From assembly GCA_022772735.1 (NCBI GenBank), contig JALEZD010000020.1:23472-87471 (forward strand): a stretch of 64,000 nucleotides of DNA, read 5' to 3'. Positions 1 to 7,881 of the stretch are shown one piece after another (position 1 is the stretch's first letter; the number at the start of each line of letters is the position of its first letter). This DNA is from Erysipelotrichaceae bacterium (GTDB lineage Bacteria > Bacillota_I > Bacilli_A > Erysipelotrichales > Erysipelotrichaceae). The notes below the pieces were generated by a model. The model had not been told where the DNA came from, made no database searches, and worked only from the letters and a program-made list of their open reading frames with translations. The position numbers were made by a program, and so were the translations under genes.

Positions 1-476
1 TAAAGGTGTTTAAAGCCTCAATTATTGCACAAAAGAAGGTTGGTTGTGTTATATCTACTCATACAACTTTAAGCACAATGGCTATTGAACAGGCAAATTT
101 TTTTATAGAAAATAATGTTAATCCAAATAAGGTTATTATTGGACATCAAGATTTAAAAGGAGATTTTGATCAGATTACAAAACTAATAGATTTAGGATTT
201 TATGTGGGATTTGATACTATAGGTAAAAATAATTATTTTTTAGATGAGGAAAGAGCAAATTTAATCTATAAATTACAAGAAACAAATAGGATTGATAAAG
301 TTTGTTTGTCACTAGATATTACTAGAAAATCTAATATGAAATATAAAGGTGGAATTGGTTATAGTTATCTATTTACAGATTTTATTCCTTTATTAAAAAA
401 ACATGGAGTTAGTGATGAATCAATAAATTTAATGCTTATTGAAAATCCTAAGAGGTTGTTTGGGGAGGCTTTATGA
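1..476 (+). CDS. php: Phosphotriesterase-homology amidohydrolase (Php-like), 3-prime part
   Basis: This is the C-terminal half of a metal-dependent hydrolase of the phosphotriesterase-homology family (E. coli Php is about 290 residues). The frame is open to the left edge, so the GTG at position 6 is not a true start; roughly 158 residues are visible. Family metal-ligand segments are present: STHTT (residues 18-22 counted from GTG 6), GHQDL near residue 46 and SLDIT near 102, which match the histidines and the final aspartate of the amidohydrolase barrel. The stop overlaps the next start (ATGA). Gene order php, yhfS, yhfX, yhfW, yhfZ matches the E. coli yhf cluster, so membership in that pathway is well supported. 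The substrate is unknown, and true phosphotriesterase activity is not expected for this subfamily. Confidence 0.85.
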   Translation, partial: KVFKASIIAQKKVGCVISTHTTLSTMAIEQANFFIENNVNPNKVIIGHQDLKGDFDQITKLIDLGFYVGFDTIGKNNYFLDEERANLIYKLQETNRIDKVCLSLDITRKSNMKYKGGIGYSYLFTDFIPLLKKHGVSDESINLMLIENPKRLFGEAL

Positions 477-1564
477 AAACATATCCATTAGAAAGTTTAA
501 CTATTGAAGAAGCGACAAAAGTTCAATTTAGATTGGTTGATGAAATAACAAAAGAATTTAATGGTAAAGATATATTAACAATGGGTGATTTGGGTGTTGC
601 AAGTTCAAATAATATGCCATTAACAACTTTTAAAGTTGAAAAAGTTATTTCGAAATTTTTTAATCAAGAATCAGCAAGTTTAGTACGTGGTGCAGGAACA
701 GGGGCGATTTTTCAGGCTCTATCTGCATCAATGAAAAGTAATGATAAAATTTTAGTACATACTTCTGAAATATATGAAACTACAAAGGTTTCATTTAAAC
801 AGTTAAATCTACAAGTGATACAGTGTGATTTTAACAATCTTGATGAAATTATTGACACATTAGCTAAATACGATATAAAAGGTGCACTTATACAATATAG
901 CAGGCAGTCAATAAATGATTCATATGATATTAAAGAAGTAATAAAAACTATAAAAAGTGTAAAAGATATACCAATTATTATTGATGATAATTATACAACA
1001 TTAAAAGTTAAAAAAATTGGTGTAGAACTTGGAGCTGATTTGAGTTGTTTTTCTTCTTTTAAACTTTTAGGTCCTCAAGGTGTTGGAGTAATTGTAGGTA
1101 AGAAAAAATATTTAGATACAATAAAAACATTCCACTACTCAGGAGGAAGTCAAGTACAAGGTTTTGAAGCAATGGAAGTATTAAGAGGTATGGTTTATGC
1201 GCCTGTAGCTCTTGCAATACAAGCCACTCAGTTAGATGAAATTGTTAAAAGATTAAATGAAAAAGAAATAGATTTTGTTGAAGAAGCAGTGATTGCTAAT
1301 GCTCAATCAAAAGTTGTACTTGTTAAGTTAAGTAAACCAATTGCTAAAGACGTATTGAAACATACAGTAGAGCTTGGTGGTGCTGCACATCCAATTGGAG
1401 CTGAAAGCAAATTTGAAATATCTCCTATGTTTTATAGATTATCAAAAACAATGAGAGATGAAAATATTGAGTATGAAAACCAATGGATTAGAATAAATCC
1501 AATGCGTTCATCAGCATCAACCGTAATTAGAATTTTAAAAGAAGCTATAGAGAAGGTGAAATAA
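473..1564 (+). CDS. yhfS: YhfS-like PLP-dependent aminotransferase-fold enzyme
   Basis: A 363-residue fold-type I PLP enzyme. The segment SCFSSFKLLGPQGVGVIVG (about residues 193-211) carries the lysine expected to form the Schiff base. IIDDNYTT upstream supplies the aspartate that contacts the pyridine nitrogen. RGAGTGAIFQAL (about 72-83) is the phosphate-binding loop. It overlaps php by 4 bp and ends one base into the next start, so translation is probably coupled. It most resembles YhfS of the E. coli yhf cluster. The reaction is not established; the family relates to cysteine desulfurase and selenocysteine synthase-like enzymes, so a lyase or aminotransferase role is equally possible. Confidence 0.85.
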   Translation: MKTYPLESLTIEEATKVQFRLVDEITKEFNGKDILTMGDLGVASSNNMPLTTFKVEKVISKFFNQESASLVRGAGTGAIFQALSASMKSNDKILVHTSEIYETTKVSFKQLNLQVIQCDFNNLDEIIDTLAKYDIKGALIQYSRQSINDSYDIKEVIKTIKSVKDIPIIIDDNYTTLKVKKIGVELGADLSCFSSFKLLGPQGVGVIVGKKKYLDTIKTFHYSGGSQVQGFEAMEVLRGMVYAPVALAIQATQLDEIVKRLNEKEIDFVEEAVIANAQSKVVLVKLSKPIAKDVLKHTVELGGAAHPIGAESKFEISPMFYRLSKTMRDENIEYENQWIRINPMRSSASTVIRILKEAIEKVK

Positions 1565-2718
1565 TGTTTTTAAATAAGACAATAGAAAATAATAAAAAAC
1601 TTATAGATTTTTGTATTGAAATGCATAAAAACAAAAAAATTGCACCAGATACCTATGTTATTGATGTTGATGTTTTTATTGAAAATGCAAAAAAAATACT
1701 TGAAAAAGCAAAGCATAATGGTGTTGGATTATTTTTTATGCTTAAACAAGTTGGAAGAAATCCATACCTAGCCAAAAAGTTGATTGAAATAGGTTATGAG
1801 GGTTGTGTTGCGGTTGATTTTAATGAAGCAAAAGTTATGATTGATAATAACATTCCTTTAGGGAATGTAGGACATCTTGTGCAAATTCCATCAATATATA
1901 TGGAAGAAATTGTAAAATATGGTAGTAAAGTTTTTACAGTTTTTTCATTTGAAAAATTACAAGAAATAAATTTATATAGTGAAAAATATAATAAAATATC
2001 TGAAATAATTATTAAAATTTATGATGAAAATGATAAATTATACCCTTCACAAGAAGGTGGAATAAAGTTAAAAGATTTAAAAGAGTTTTGTGCAAAATCA
2101 AAATCTTTAAAAAATATAAAAATAGTAGGTATAACATCATTTCCTACACTTTTATTTGATGAAAATAAAAATAATATTGAAAAAACAAATAATTTTTATA
2201 CTGTTTTAAAAGGTAAGGAAATTTTAAAGGAATGCGGAATAGATGTTAAACATGTAAATTTACCTTCTTCAACGTGTTATTCAACATTAGATTATCTTAG
2301 TGAGGTTGAATATGCATATGGAGAACCTGGTCATGGTTTATCCGCAACAACACCACTTCATGCATGTATGAATTTAGAAGAAAAACAGTGCGTAGTTTAT
2401 TTAAGTGAAATATCACATGTTTTTAATGAAAAAAGTTATTTTTATGGTGGAGGATATTATAGAAGAGGGAATTTATATAATGCATTAGTTTCACATTCAC
2501 ATGATGAAGTTGTTAGTGTTGATGAATTAAATTGTTCAAGTATTGATTATTATTTATGTTTAAATAAACCTTTACCTATAAATTCTACAGTAATTTGTGC
2601 TTTTAGATTTCAAATATTTGTTACAAGGAGTAAAGTGTGTTTAATTGAAGGGTTAAGCGATAATAAACCAAGAATATGTGGTATTTATGATAGTTTGGGG
2701 AAGGTGAGTTATGAATAG
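1564..2718 (+). CDS. yhfX: YhfX-like alanine-racemase-fold PLP enzyme
   Basis: A 384-residue protein with an N-terminal alanine-racemase-type TIM barrel. DTYVIDVDVFIENAKKIL opens the barrel and FMLKQVGRNPYLAKKL (about residues 57-72) holds the lysine expected to bind PLP. A C-terminal beta domain follows (YFYGGGYYRRG, about 294-304). The start codon overlaps the stop of the yhfS-like gene (ATAATG). Its place between yhfS and yhfW homologues supports the YhfX assignment. Activity on a free or modified amino acid is inferred from the fold; the substrate is unknown. Confidence 0.85.
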   Translation: MFLNKTIENNKKLIDFCIEMHKNKKIAPDTYVIDVDVFIENAKKILEKAKHNGVGLFFMLKQVGRNPYLAKKLIEIGYEGCVAVDFNEAKVMIDNNIPLGNVGHLVQIPSIYMEEIVKYGSKVFTVFSFEKLQEINLYSEKYNKISEIIIKIYDENDKLYPSQEGGIKLKDLKEFCAKSKSLKNIKIVGITSFPTLLFDENKNNIEKTNNFYTVLKGKEILKECGIDVKHVNLPSSTCYSTLDYLSEVEYAYGEPGHGLSATTPLHACMNLEEKQCVVYLSEISHVFNEKSYFYGGGYYRRGNLYNALVSHSHDEVVSVDELNCSSIDYYLCLNKPLPINSTVICAFRFQIFVTRSKVCLIEGLSDNKPRICGIYDSLGKVSYE

Positions 2719-3925
2719 ATTTATTGTAGTTGTGATTGATAGTTTTGGAATAGGTGCAATGGAAGATGTTAGTGAAGTTAGACCACAAGATTTAGGTAGT
2801 AACACTGCTTTGCATTTAATAAATCAGCACGATAAATTTCCTTTGAATATACCTACCTTACTAAGACTTGGATTAATGAATTCATTAGGTGTTGAAAAGG
2901 ATAATTTCAAAAAGAGTGAAAATGCAGTTTATGGTAAAAGTGATTTAAAACACTTTGGGGCAGATTCCTATTTTGGACATCAAGAAATTGCTGGGAGTGA
3001 TTTGATTAAACCTATATTTCATGACTTAAAATCATTTATTGATGAAATAGAAAAAAAACTTATAGACAATGAATTTTTTGTTGAAAGAATAAAAAGAGAT
3101 AATCTTGAATTATTAAAAGTTAATAATGTTATATGTATTGGTGATAATATGGAAACTGATCTTGGGCAAGCAATTAATGTGGTTGGAGCCTTAGATTATT
3201 GTGGTATGCCAATGATTAGAAAAGTTGGTGATATTGTACGAAGTATTGTAAAAGTGCCAAGAGTTATTGCATTTGGTGGTTCAAATGTAACTATTGCTGA
3301 TATTGAAAATGCAATAATAACCAAAAAAGGTCAATATATAGGAGTAGATGCACCTAAATCGGGAGTTTACAAGAATAATTACCATGTTGCACATATTGGA
3401 TATGGTGTTGATGTAAATAAACAAGTTCCACTTGCGTTGAGTAAGATTGGGGTAAAAAACTATTTTTATGGAAAGACTGCAAATATCGTGTATAATCCAA
3501 ATGGAGAAAACTATGATATAGTAGATACCGCAGAAACATTTAAGTTATTATTGAATGATTTAGAAAAAAATAATGAAGGATTTTATTTTTTAAATGTTCA
3601 AGAGAGTGATTTGGCAGGACATAGTCAAGATAGTAAAAAATATATAGATGTGTTAAATGTATCAGATTATTATTTAAATGAAATTTGTAATAAGTTGAAT
3701 GGAAATGATATACTTCTAGTAATGGCAGACCATGGAAATGATCCAACTATTGGTCATTCAAGACATACAAGAGAAATTGTTCCTATTTTGATAGATTATT
3801 GTGGTGAAAAAACTTTGAGAAATATTGGTCATTTAAAAACTATGGCTGATGTTGGACAAACTGTTGCAGACTATTTTAAAACAAAAATTGAATTTGGAGA
3901 ATCATTTTTAAATAGAATTAGGTAG
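2711..3925 (+). CDS. yhfW: YhfW-like phosphopentomutase-family metalloenzyme
   Basis: A 404-residue member of the alkaline-phosphatase superfamily close to phosphopentomutase (DeoB). Metal-site segments are visible: VVIDSFGIGAMED at the N-terminus, NVQESDLAGHSQD (about residues 296-308) and MADHGNDPTIGHSRHTRE (about 338-355). Length agrees with DeoB and YhfW. It overlaps the upstream gene by 8 bp. Neighbours make a dedicated YhfW role likelier than a housekeeping deoB, which normally sits with nucleoside phosphorylase or deoC genes. A phosphosugar substrate for the whole operon would be consistent with this enzyme, but that is inference. Confidence 0.85.
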   Translation: MNRFIVVVIDSFGIGAMEDVSEVRPQDLGSNTALHLINQHDKFPLNIPTLLRLGLMNSLGVEKDNFKKSENAVYGKSDLKHFGADSYFGHQEIAGSDLIKPIFHDLKSFIDEIEKKLIDNEFFVERIKRDNLELLKVNNVICIGDNMETDLGQAINVVGALDYCGMPMIRKVGDIVRSIVKVPRVIAFGGSNVTIADIENAIITKKGQYIGVDAPKSGVYKNNYHVAHIGYGVDVNKQVPLALSKIGVKNYFYGKTANIVYNPNGENYDIVDTAETFKLLLNDLEKNNEGFYFLNVQESDLAGHSQDSKKYIDVLNVSDYYLNEICNKLNGNDILLVMADHGNDPTIGHSRHTREIVPILIDYCGEKTLRNIGHLKTMADVGQTVADYFKTKIEFGESFLNRIR

Positions 3926-3933
3926 TATAAATT

Positions 3934-4842
3934 ATGGATACACTTCAATCAAAAACATTTGTGGTTATACAAAACTTGTCTCGATATTTTATATCTTTAG
4001 ATATAAATTCTCGAATTTTAAGTGTATCCGATTTTTCAAAAAATATTGATGTTGCTCAAGGTACAGTTCAAAATGCCTTGAAATTTTTAAAGGATGAAAA
4101 TGCGATTGAACTGATTTCTAGAGGTGTTTTAGGAACTTTTTTAATAAAAAAAGATATAAAGAAACTATTAAGATATGCAGATATCACATTTATCGTAGGA
4201 GTAATGCCTTTACCATATTCAAAACTTTATGAGGGGTTAAGCACAGGTATATTAGACAGTTTTTCTAGTGCATTAGATGTTCCAGTCAATATGGCATACA
4301 TGAGAGGTGCTTTAAAAAGAATTGAAATGGTTAGTTTAAATAGATATGATTTTGCGATTGTATCAAAATATGCAGCCTTAAAGTATATGAAGGAAAATCC
4401 TAATGTTATTGATATTGCGTTGGAATTTCCACAAAAATCTTTTTTAAAAGGTCACAGTATAATTTTTAGTGATTCTAAAAGTAAGCAGATTGTTGATGGG
4501 ATGAAGGTTGCGATGGACTATGATTCAATTGATCAGATGGAGCTTACAAAAAAGGTTTGTAAAAATATTAATGTTGAATATGTTCCTACAAATTATTCTA
4601 GTATTTCCATAAAATTAAAAAATAAAGAAGTTGATGTAGCTATATATAATAGTGATGAAGTAAGTGATAACTTAAATTCAATTGAAATTAACTTAGATAA
4701 CATGGATAATACTGTTGCAGTAATAGTAACAAGTAAAAATAGAAATGAAATAAAAAATTTAATTTCTGATTCAATAAACATAAGTGAGGTTATAAAAACT
4801 CAAGCAGATATATGCAGTGGCAGAAGAACTCCACAATATTAA
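3934..4842 (+). CDS. yhfZ: YhfZ-like GntR-type transcriptional regulator
   Basis: A 302-residue protein. The N-terminus (about residues 1-75) is a winged helix: LSVSDFSKNIDVAQGTVQNA reads as the recognition helix region, followed by a wing (ELISRGVLGTFL). The remainder (about 80-302) resembles the YhfZ C-terminal domain, with a periplasmic-binding-protein-like fold (VGVMPLPYSKLYEGL). It is the last gene of the php-yhf cluster, 8 bp after the yhfW homologue. In E. coli the equivalent gene is the cluster's presumed local regulator, so it probably senses a pathway metabolite. The ligand is unknown. Confidence 0.8.
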   Translation: MDTLQSKTFVVIQNLSRYFISLDINSRILSVSDFSKNIDVAQGTVQNALKFLKDENAIELISRGVLGTFLIKKDIKKLLRYADITFIVGVMPLPYSKLYEGLSTGILDSFSSALDVPVNMAYMRGALKRIEMVSLNRYDFAIVSKYAALKYMKENPNVIDIALEFPQKSFLKGHSIIFSDSKSKQIVDGMKVAMDYDSIDQMELTKKVCKNINVEYVPTNYSSISIKLKNKEVDVAIYNSDEVSDNLNSIEINLDNMDNTVAVIVTSKNRNEIKNLISDSINISEVIKTQADICSGRRTPQY

Positions 4843-4843
4843 C

Positions 4844-4871
4844 TTGCATTTTTCAAATTGTTTGATATACT
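4844..4871 (+). promoter_or_regulatory. Promoter of the PTS operon
   Basis: TTGCAT (4844-4849), a 16-bp spacer, and TATACT (4866-4871) preceded by TG at -15/-14, an extended -10. Transcription would start close to 4878, so the RNA antiterminator target lies at the very 5-prime end of the transcript, as in known LicT and GlcT systems. Confidence 0.65.
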
Positions 4872-4880
4872 TTAATTATC

Positions 4881-4910
4881 AGAGGTGTGTTATCGAAAGA
4901 GCACGAGCCC
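4881..4910 (+). promoter_or_regulatory. RAT-like RNA antiterminator target
   Basis: The segment GTGTTATCGAAAGAGCACGAG resembles the ribonucleic antiterminator (RAT) hairpins bound by BglG/LicT/GlcT proteins. Its 3-prime end (GCCC) overlaps the first bases of the terminator stem at 4908, so the two hairpins are mutually exclusive. An antiterminator of this family is encoded two genes downstream (5411-6247). I see the overlap directly; binding is inferred. Confidence 0.65.
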
Positions 4911-4935
4911 ATCAAAATTTTTTTGGTGGGTTTTT
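4908..4935 (+). terminator. Regulated intrinsic terminator before PTS genes
   Basis: A 9-bp stem pairs CCCATCAAA (4908-4916) with TTTGGTGGG (4922-4930), including one T-G pair, around a 5-nt loop, followed by TTTTT. It sits between the promoter and the first PTS gene and overlaps the RAT-like hairpin, so it should be the default off state. Confidence 0.85.
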
Positions 4936-4953
4936 ATATTTTAGGAGGAATAG

Positions 4954-5418
4954 ATGTTTGATTTTTTGAAAAAGAATAAATTGAAAATATATGGAGTGGT
5001 TAAAGGGACTTTTAAAAAACAAGAAGATATAAATGATCCTGTATTTTCAAAGGGGTTGATGGGACCAACATATGCAATTGTTCCAAATAGCAGTGAAATA
5101 TTAGCACCTTGTGATTGTAAGATTGTCAGTGTATTTCCTACAAAACACGCGATTGGAATATCTTGTAAAGATGATATTGAAATAATAATTCATGTTGGGA
5201 TTGATACTGTTAAATTGAATGGGGAAGGTATTACAGTTTTTGTGAGTGAAAATCAAGAGGTTAGAAAGGGAGATAAATTATTATCTGTTGACTTTGATTT
5301 GATTAAAGAAAAAGGATACATATGTGATGTTATAGTTGCGATAACAAAGTCTAAAAAATTTGAGTTGAATCAAGTTAGAGAAGTAGATAATGATGTGGTA
5401 ATTGGCTGTTGTGAGTAA
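4954..5418 (+). CDS. PTS glucose-family EIIA component
   Basis: A 154-residue cytoplasmic phosphocarrier of the Crr type. ILAPCDCKIVSVF opens the IIA beta-sandwich. KHAIGI and IIHVGIDTVKLNGEG carry the two active-site histidines, the second (HVGID, about residue 90) being the phosphorylated one. It receives phosphate from HPr and passes it to the IIB domain of the membrane protein encoded at 6279-7781. RBS AGGAGG precedes ATG 4954. It overlaps the antiterminator gene that follows. As a free-standing IIA it could also serve other PTS permeases or act in carbon regulation. Confidence 0.92.
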   Translation: MFDFLKKNKLKIYGVVKGTFKKQEDINDPVFSKGLMGPTYAIVPNSSEILAPCDCKIVSVFPTKHAIGISCKDDIEIIIHVGIDTVKLNGEGITVFVSENQEVRKGDKLLSVDFDLIKEKGYICDVIVAITKSKKFELNQVREVDNDVVIGCCE

Positions 5419-6247
5419 TTATAAAATAAATAAAATATTAAATCATAATGTGATTTTAGTGAATGATACTGAAAATCAAGAATGGATTTTATTTGGTAGA
5501 GGTATTGGATTTTCAAAACAAATTAATGATTTTATTGATAATGAAAAAGTTGAAAATAAATATGCCTTATTCGATTCAAAAAAACTAGGTCAATACCAAA
5601 GTTTAATAGAGATATCTAATGAAGATGCAACAATAATGAGTGAATGGATTATTAGTGAAATGAAAAAAAGGTTTGGTGTATCATACAATAGCTATGTTCA
5701 TATATCTCTATTGGATCATTTGAATTTTGCATTAAAAAGAATAAAAGGAAATATTGTAATTCAAAATTTATTTGAAAGTGAACTTGCATCAATATATAAA
5801 AAAGAGTATGAATTTTCATTAGAGATGGTAAATAAAATAAGAAAAGAGTTAAACATTGAATTACCAGACAGTGAAGCTGGAATGATATGTTTACATATTC
5901 ATTCAGCATTGCATGATGAAAAAGTTTCTAATACAGCATTAATTATGAATGTTGTTTCTTATACAGTTAGATATTTAGAAAATAAATACGGAAAAGTTGA
6001 GGAAGGATTAATTAAAAATAGACTAATTATACATCTTAAATTTGCGATAAAAAGAACTATCGAAAAAGTTACTCTTTGTAATGATTTGAATGATGTAATA
6101 AAAATCAGATATTCTAAATCGTTTGAAGCATCAAGAGATTTATCAAATAAAATATTTGAAAATTTTTATTTAAGACTTGATGAATCTGAAATATCTTACT
6201 TAGCTATTCACTTACAAAATATATTCCACTTTGAAAAGTGTGAATAA
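5411..6247 (+). CDS. BglG/LicT-family transcription antiterminator
   Basis: The N-terminus (about residues 1-55) is a co-antiterminator RNA-binding domain: YKINKILNHNVILV and WILFGRGIGFSKQIND are typical. Two PTS-regulation domains follow, with regulatory histidines expected in HISLLDHLNFALKR (PRD1) and in LIIHLKFAIKR and YLAIHLQN (PRD2). I prefer GTG 5411 over TTG 5402 because family members start only a few residues before this motif; it overlaps the IIA gene by 8 bp. Lying between IIA and IICB, it probably binds the RAT at 4881-4910 and is itself controlled by PTS phosphorylation, making the operon sugar-inducible. Whether it is of the GlcT or LicT branch is undecided. Confidence 0.9.
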   Translation: MSNYKINKILNHNVILVNDTENQEWILFGRGIGFSKQINDFIDNEKVENKYALFDSKKLGQYQSLIEISNEDATIMSEWIISEMKKRFGVSYNSYVHISLLDHLNFALKRIKGNIVIQNLFESELASIYKKEYEFSLEMVNKIRKELNIELPDSEAGMICLHIHSALHDEKVSNTALIMNVVSYTVRYLENKYGKVEEGLIKNRLIIHLKFAIKRTIEKVTLCNDLNDVIKIRYSKSFEASRDLSNKIFENFYLRLDESEISYLAIHLQNIFHFEKCE

Positions 6248-6278
6248 TAGAAGTATTTAAAGAAATGGAGGATAGAAT

Positions 6279-7781
6279 ATGTTTAAATTACTTCAAAAAA
6301 TAGGAAAAGCGTTTATGCTTCCTATAGCAATCTTGCCTGCAGCAGGGTTACTTTTAGGGGTAGGAGGGGCATTGTCAAATCCAACAACAGTTGCCACATA
6401 TCCTGTTTTAGCAAATCCAGTATTGCAAGGAATTTTCCAAGTTATGTCTGCTGCTGGATCAACAATTTTTGGCAATTTAGCTGTGTTACTATGTATCGGT
6501 TTATGTATTGGACTTGCGAAAAGAGATAAGGGAACTGCTGCATTGGCTGGGTTTGTTGGATATTTAATAATGACTGCAACAATATCAGCATTATTAGGAA
6601 TTTTTAATCCAGGTGGTAATTCAATTGACACTGGGGTTATTGGTGCAATTGTAATTGGTATGTTAACTGTTTATCTACACAATAAATACCATAATATTCA
6701 ATTACCTCAAGCATTAGGTTTTTTTGGGGGTTCTAGATTTGTTCCTATAGTTACATCATTTGTTGCAATATTTGTTGGTGCTGTATTCTTTATCGTATGG
6801 CCACCTTTCCAAAATATGTTGATTTCTACAGGTGAATTTATTTCAAAGACAGGTCCTGTTGGGACATTCTTCTATGGATTTTTAATGCGTTTATGTGGTG
6901 CAGTTGGATTACACCATATGATTTATCCAATGTTTTGGTATACAGAATTAGGTGGAGTTGAAATTGTAAACGGTATAGAAGTAGTTGGGGCTCAAAAAAT
7001 ATTCTTTGCACAACTTGCTGATGTTAATCATGTTGGTTTATTTACTGAAGGTACTAGATTTTTTGCAGGTAGATTTGCAACAATGATATTTGGTTTACCA
7101 GGCGCTTGTTTAGCTATGTATCATTGCGTTGACGCAAATAAAAGAAAAAAATTTGGTGGTTTATTTTTTGGGGTTGCATTAACTTCAATATTAACTGGTA
7201 TTACTGAACCAATTGAGTTTATGTTCTTATTTGTAAATCCACTTCTTTATGTTATTCATGCATTTTTAGATGGAGTATCTTTCTTTGTTGCAGATATACT
7301 AAATATCTCAATTGGTAATACATTTAGTGGCGGTTTAATAGACTTTACATTATTTGGTATTTTACAAGGCAATGCAAAAACAAACTGGATGCTTGTAATT
7401 CCTGTTGGTATTTTCTGGTCATTTATGTATTATTTTATATTCACTTTCTATATTAAAAAGTTTAATGTAATGACTCCTGGAAGAAGTGATGATGAAACTG
7501 GCGAAGAAAACACAAAAATTGAAACAAAAGAAACATTAAAAGAAGATGCACAAAAAATAATTGTTGCATTAGGTGGAAAAGAAAATATCGAAGATGTTGA
7601 TGCATGTATTACAAGACTTAGAGTAAGCTTGAAGGATGCAAAACTTGTTGATAAATCAACATTGAAGGCTATTGGAGCTACAGATGTTTTAGATGTTGGA
7701 AATGGTATTCAAGCAATTTATGGTGCTAAAGCTATTTTATACAAAAACATCATTAATGATATTTTAGGTTTAGATGACTAA
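6279..7781 (+). CDS. PTS sugar transporter EIICB, glucose/GlcNAc/maltose family
   Basis: A 500-residue membrane permease. The opening LQKIGKAFMLPIAILPAAG is the family signature. About ten hydrophobic segments span residues 10-405 (IIC), with TEPIEFMFLFVNPLLY near 305-320 as the conserved substrate-site region. After a polar linker, the IIB domain (about 420-500) has DACITRLRVSLKD with the phosphorylated cysteine. No IIA domain is attached; it is supplied by the gene at 4954. Glucose, N-acetylglucosamine or an alpha-glucoside are all plausible cargoes; no metabolic enzyme in the operon decides it. RBS is GGAGG at 6267-6271. Confidence 0.9.
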   Translation: MFKLLQKIGKAFMLPIAILPAAGLLLGVGGALSNPTTVATYPVLANPVLQGIFQVMSAAGSTIFGNLAVLLCIGLCIGLAKRDKGTAALAGFVGYLIMTATISALLGIFNPGGNSIDTGVIGAIVIGMLTVYLHNKYHNIQLPQALGFFGGSRFVPIVTSFVAIFVGAVFFIVWPPFQNMLISTGEFISKTGPVGTFFYGFLMRLCGAVGLHHMIYPMFWYTELGGVEIVNGIEVVGAQKIFFAQLADVNHVGLFTEGTRFFAGRFATMIFGLPGACLAMYHCVDANKRKKFGGLFFGVALTSILTGITEPIEFMFLFVNPLLYVIHAFLDGVSFFVADILNISIGNTFSGGLIDFTLFGILQGNAKTNWMLVIPVGIFWSFMYYFIFTFYIKKFNVMTPGRSDDETGEENTKIETKETLKEDAQKIIVALGGKENIEDVDACITRLRVSLKDAKLVDKSTLKAIGATDVLDVGNGIQAIYGAKAILYKNIINDILGLDD

Positions 7782-7785
7782 TGTA

Positions 7786-7813
7786 AAACTCTAGGTTATT
7801 CCTAGGGTTTTTA
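7786..7813 (+). terminator. Terminator of the PTS operon
   Basis: A 10-bp stem (AAACTCTAGG at 7786-7795 with CCTAGGGTTT at 7801-7810, one T-G pair), loop TTATT, then a short T run. It directly follows the IICB stop codon. Confidence 0.85.
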
Positions 7814-7837
7814 ATTTCCTCTAAGCAAAGTGAATAA

Positions 7838-7859
7838 ATATAACCATTTTTTGTTATAT
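7838..7859 (+). promoter_or_regulatory. Inverted repeat before the flavoprotein gene
   Basis: Perfect 7-bp arms ATATAAC (7838-7844) and GTTATAT (7853-7859) with an 8-nt spacer lie 22 bp before the ATG at 7882. It could be an operator or a 5-prime UTR hairpin. In DNA this AT-rich, chance is also possible. Confidence 0.3.
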
Positions 7860-7881
7860 ACTTAAAAATAGGAGGTATTAT

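Noticed and set aside
2711..3925. Housekeeping deoB (phosphopentomutase)
   Set aside because: Family resemblance is real, but flanking php, yhfS, yhfX and yhfZ homologues make the YhfW paralogue the better name.
6293..6631. 112-residue minus-strand frame inside the PTS IICB gene
   Set aside because: Complementary shadow of the hydrophobic N-terminal IIC segment; no supporting signal.
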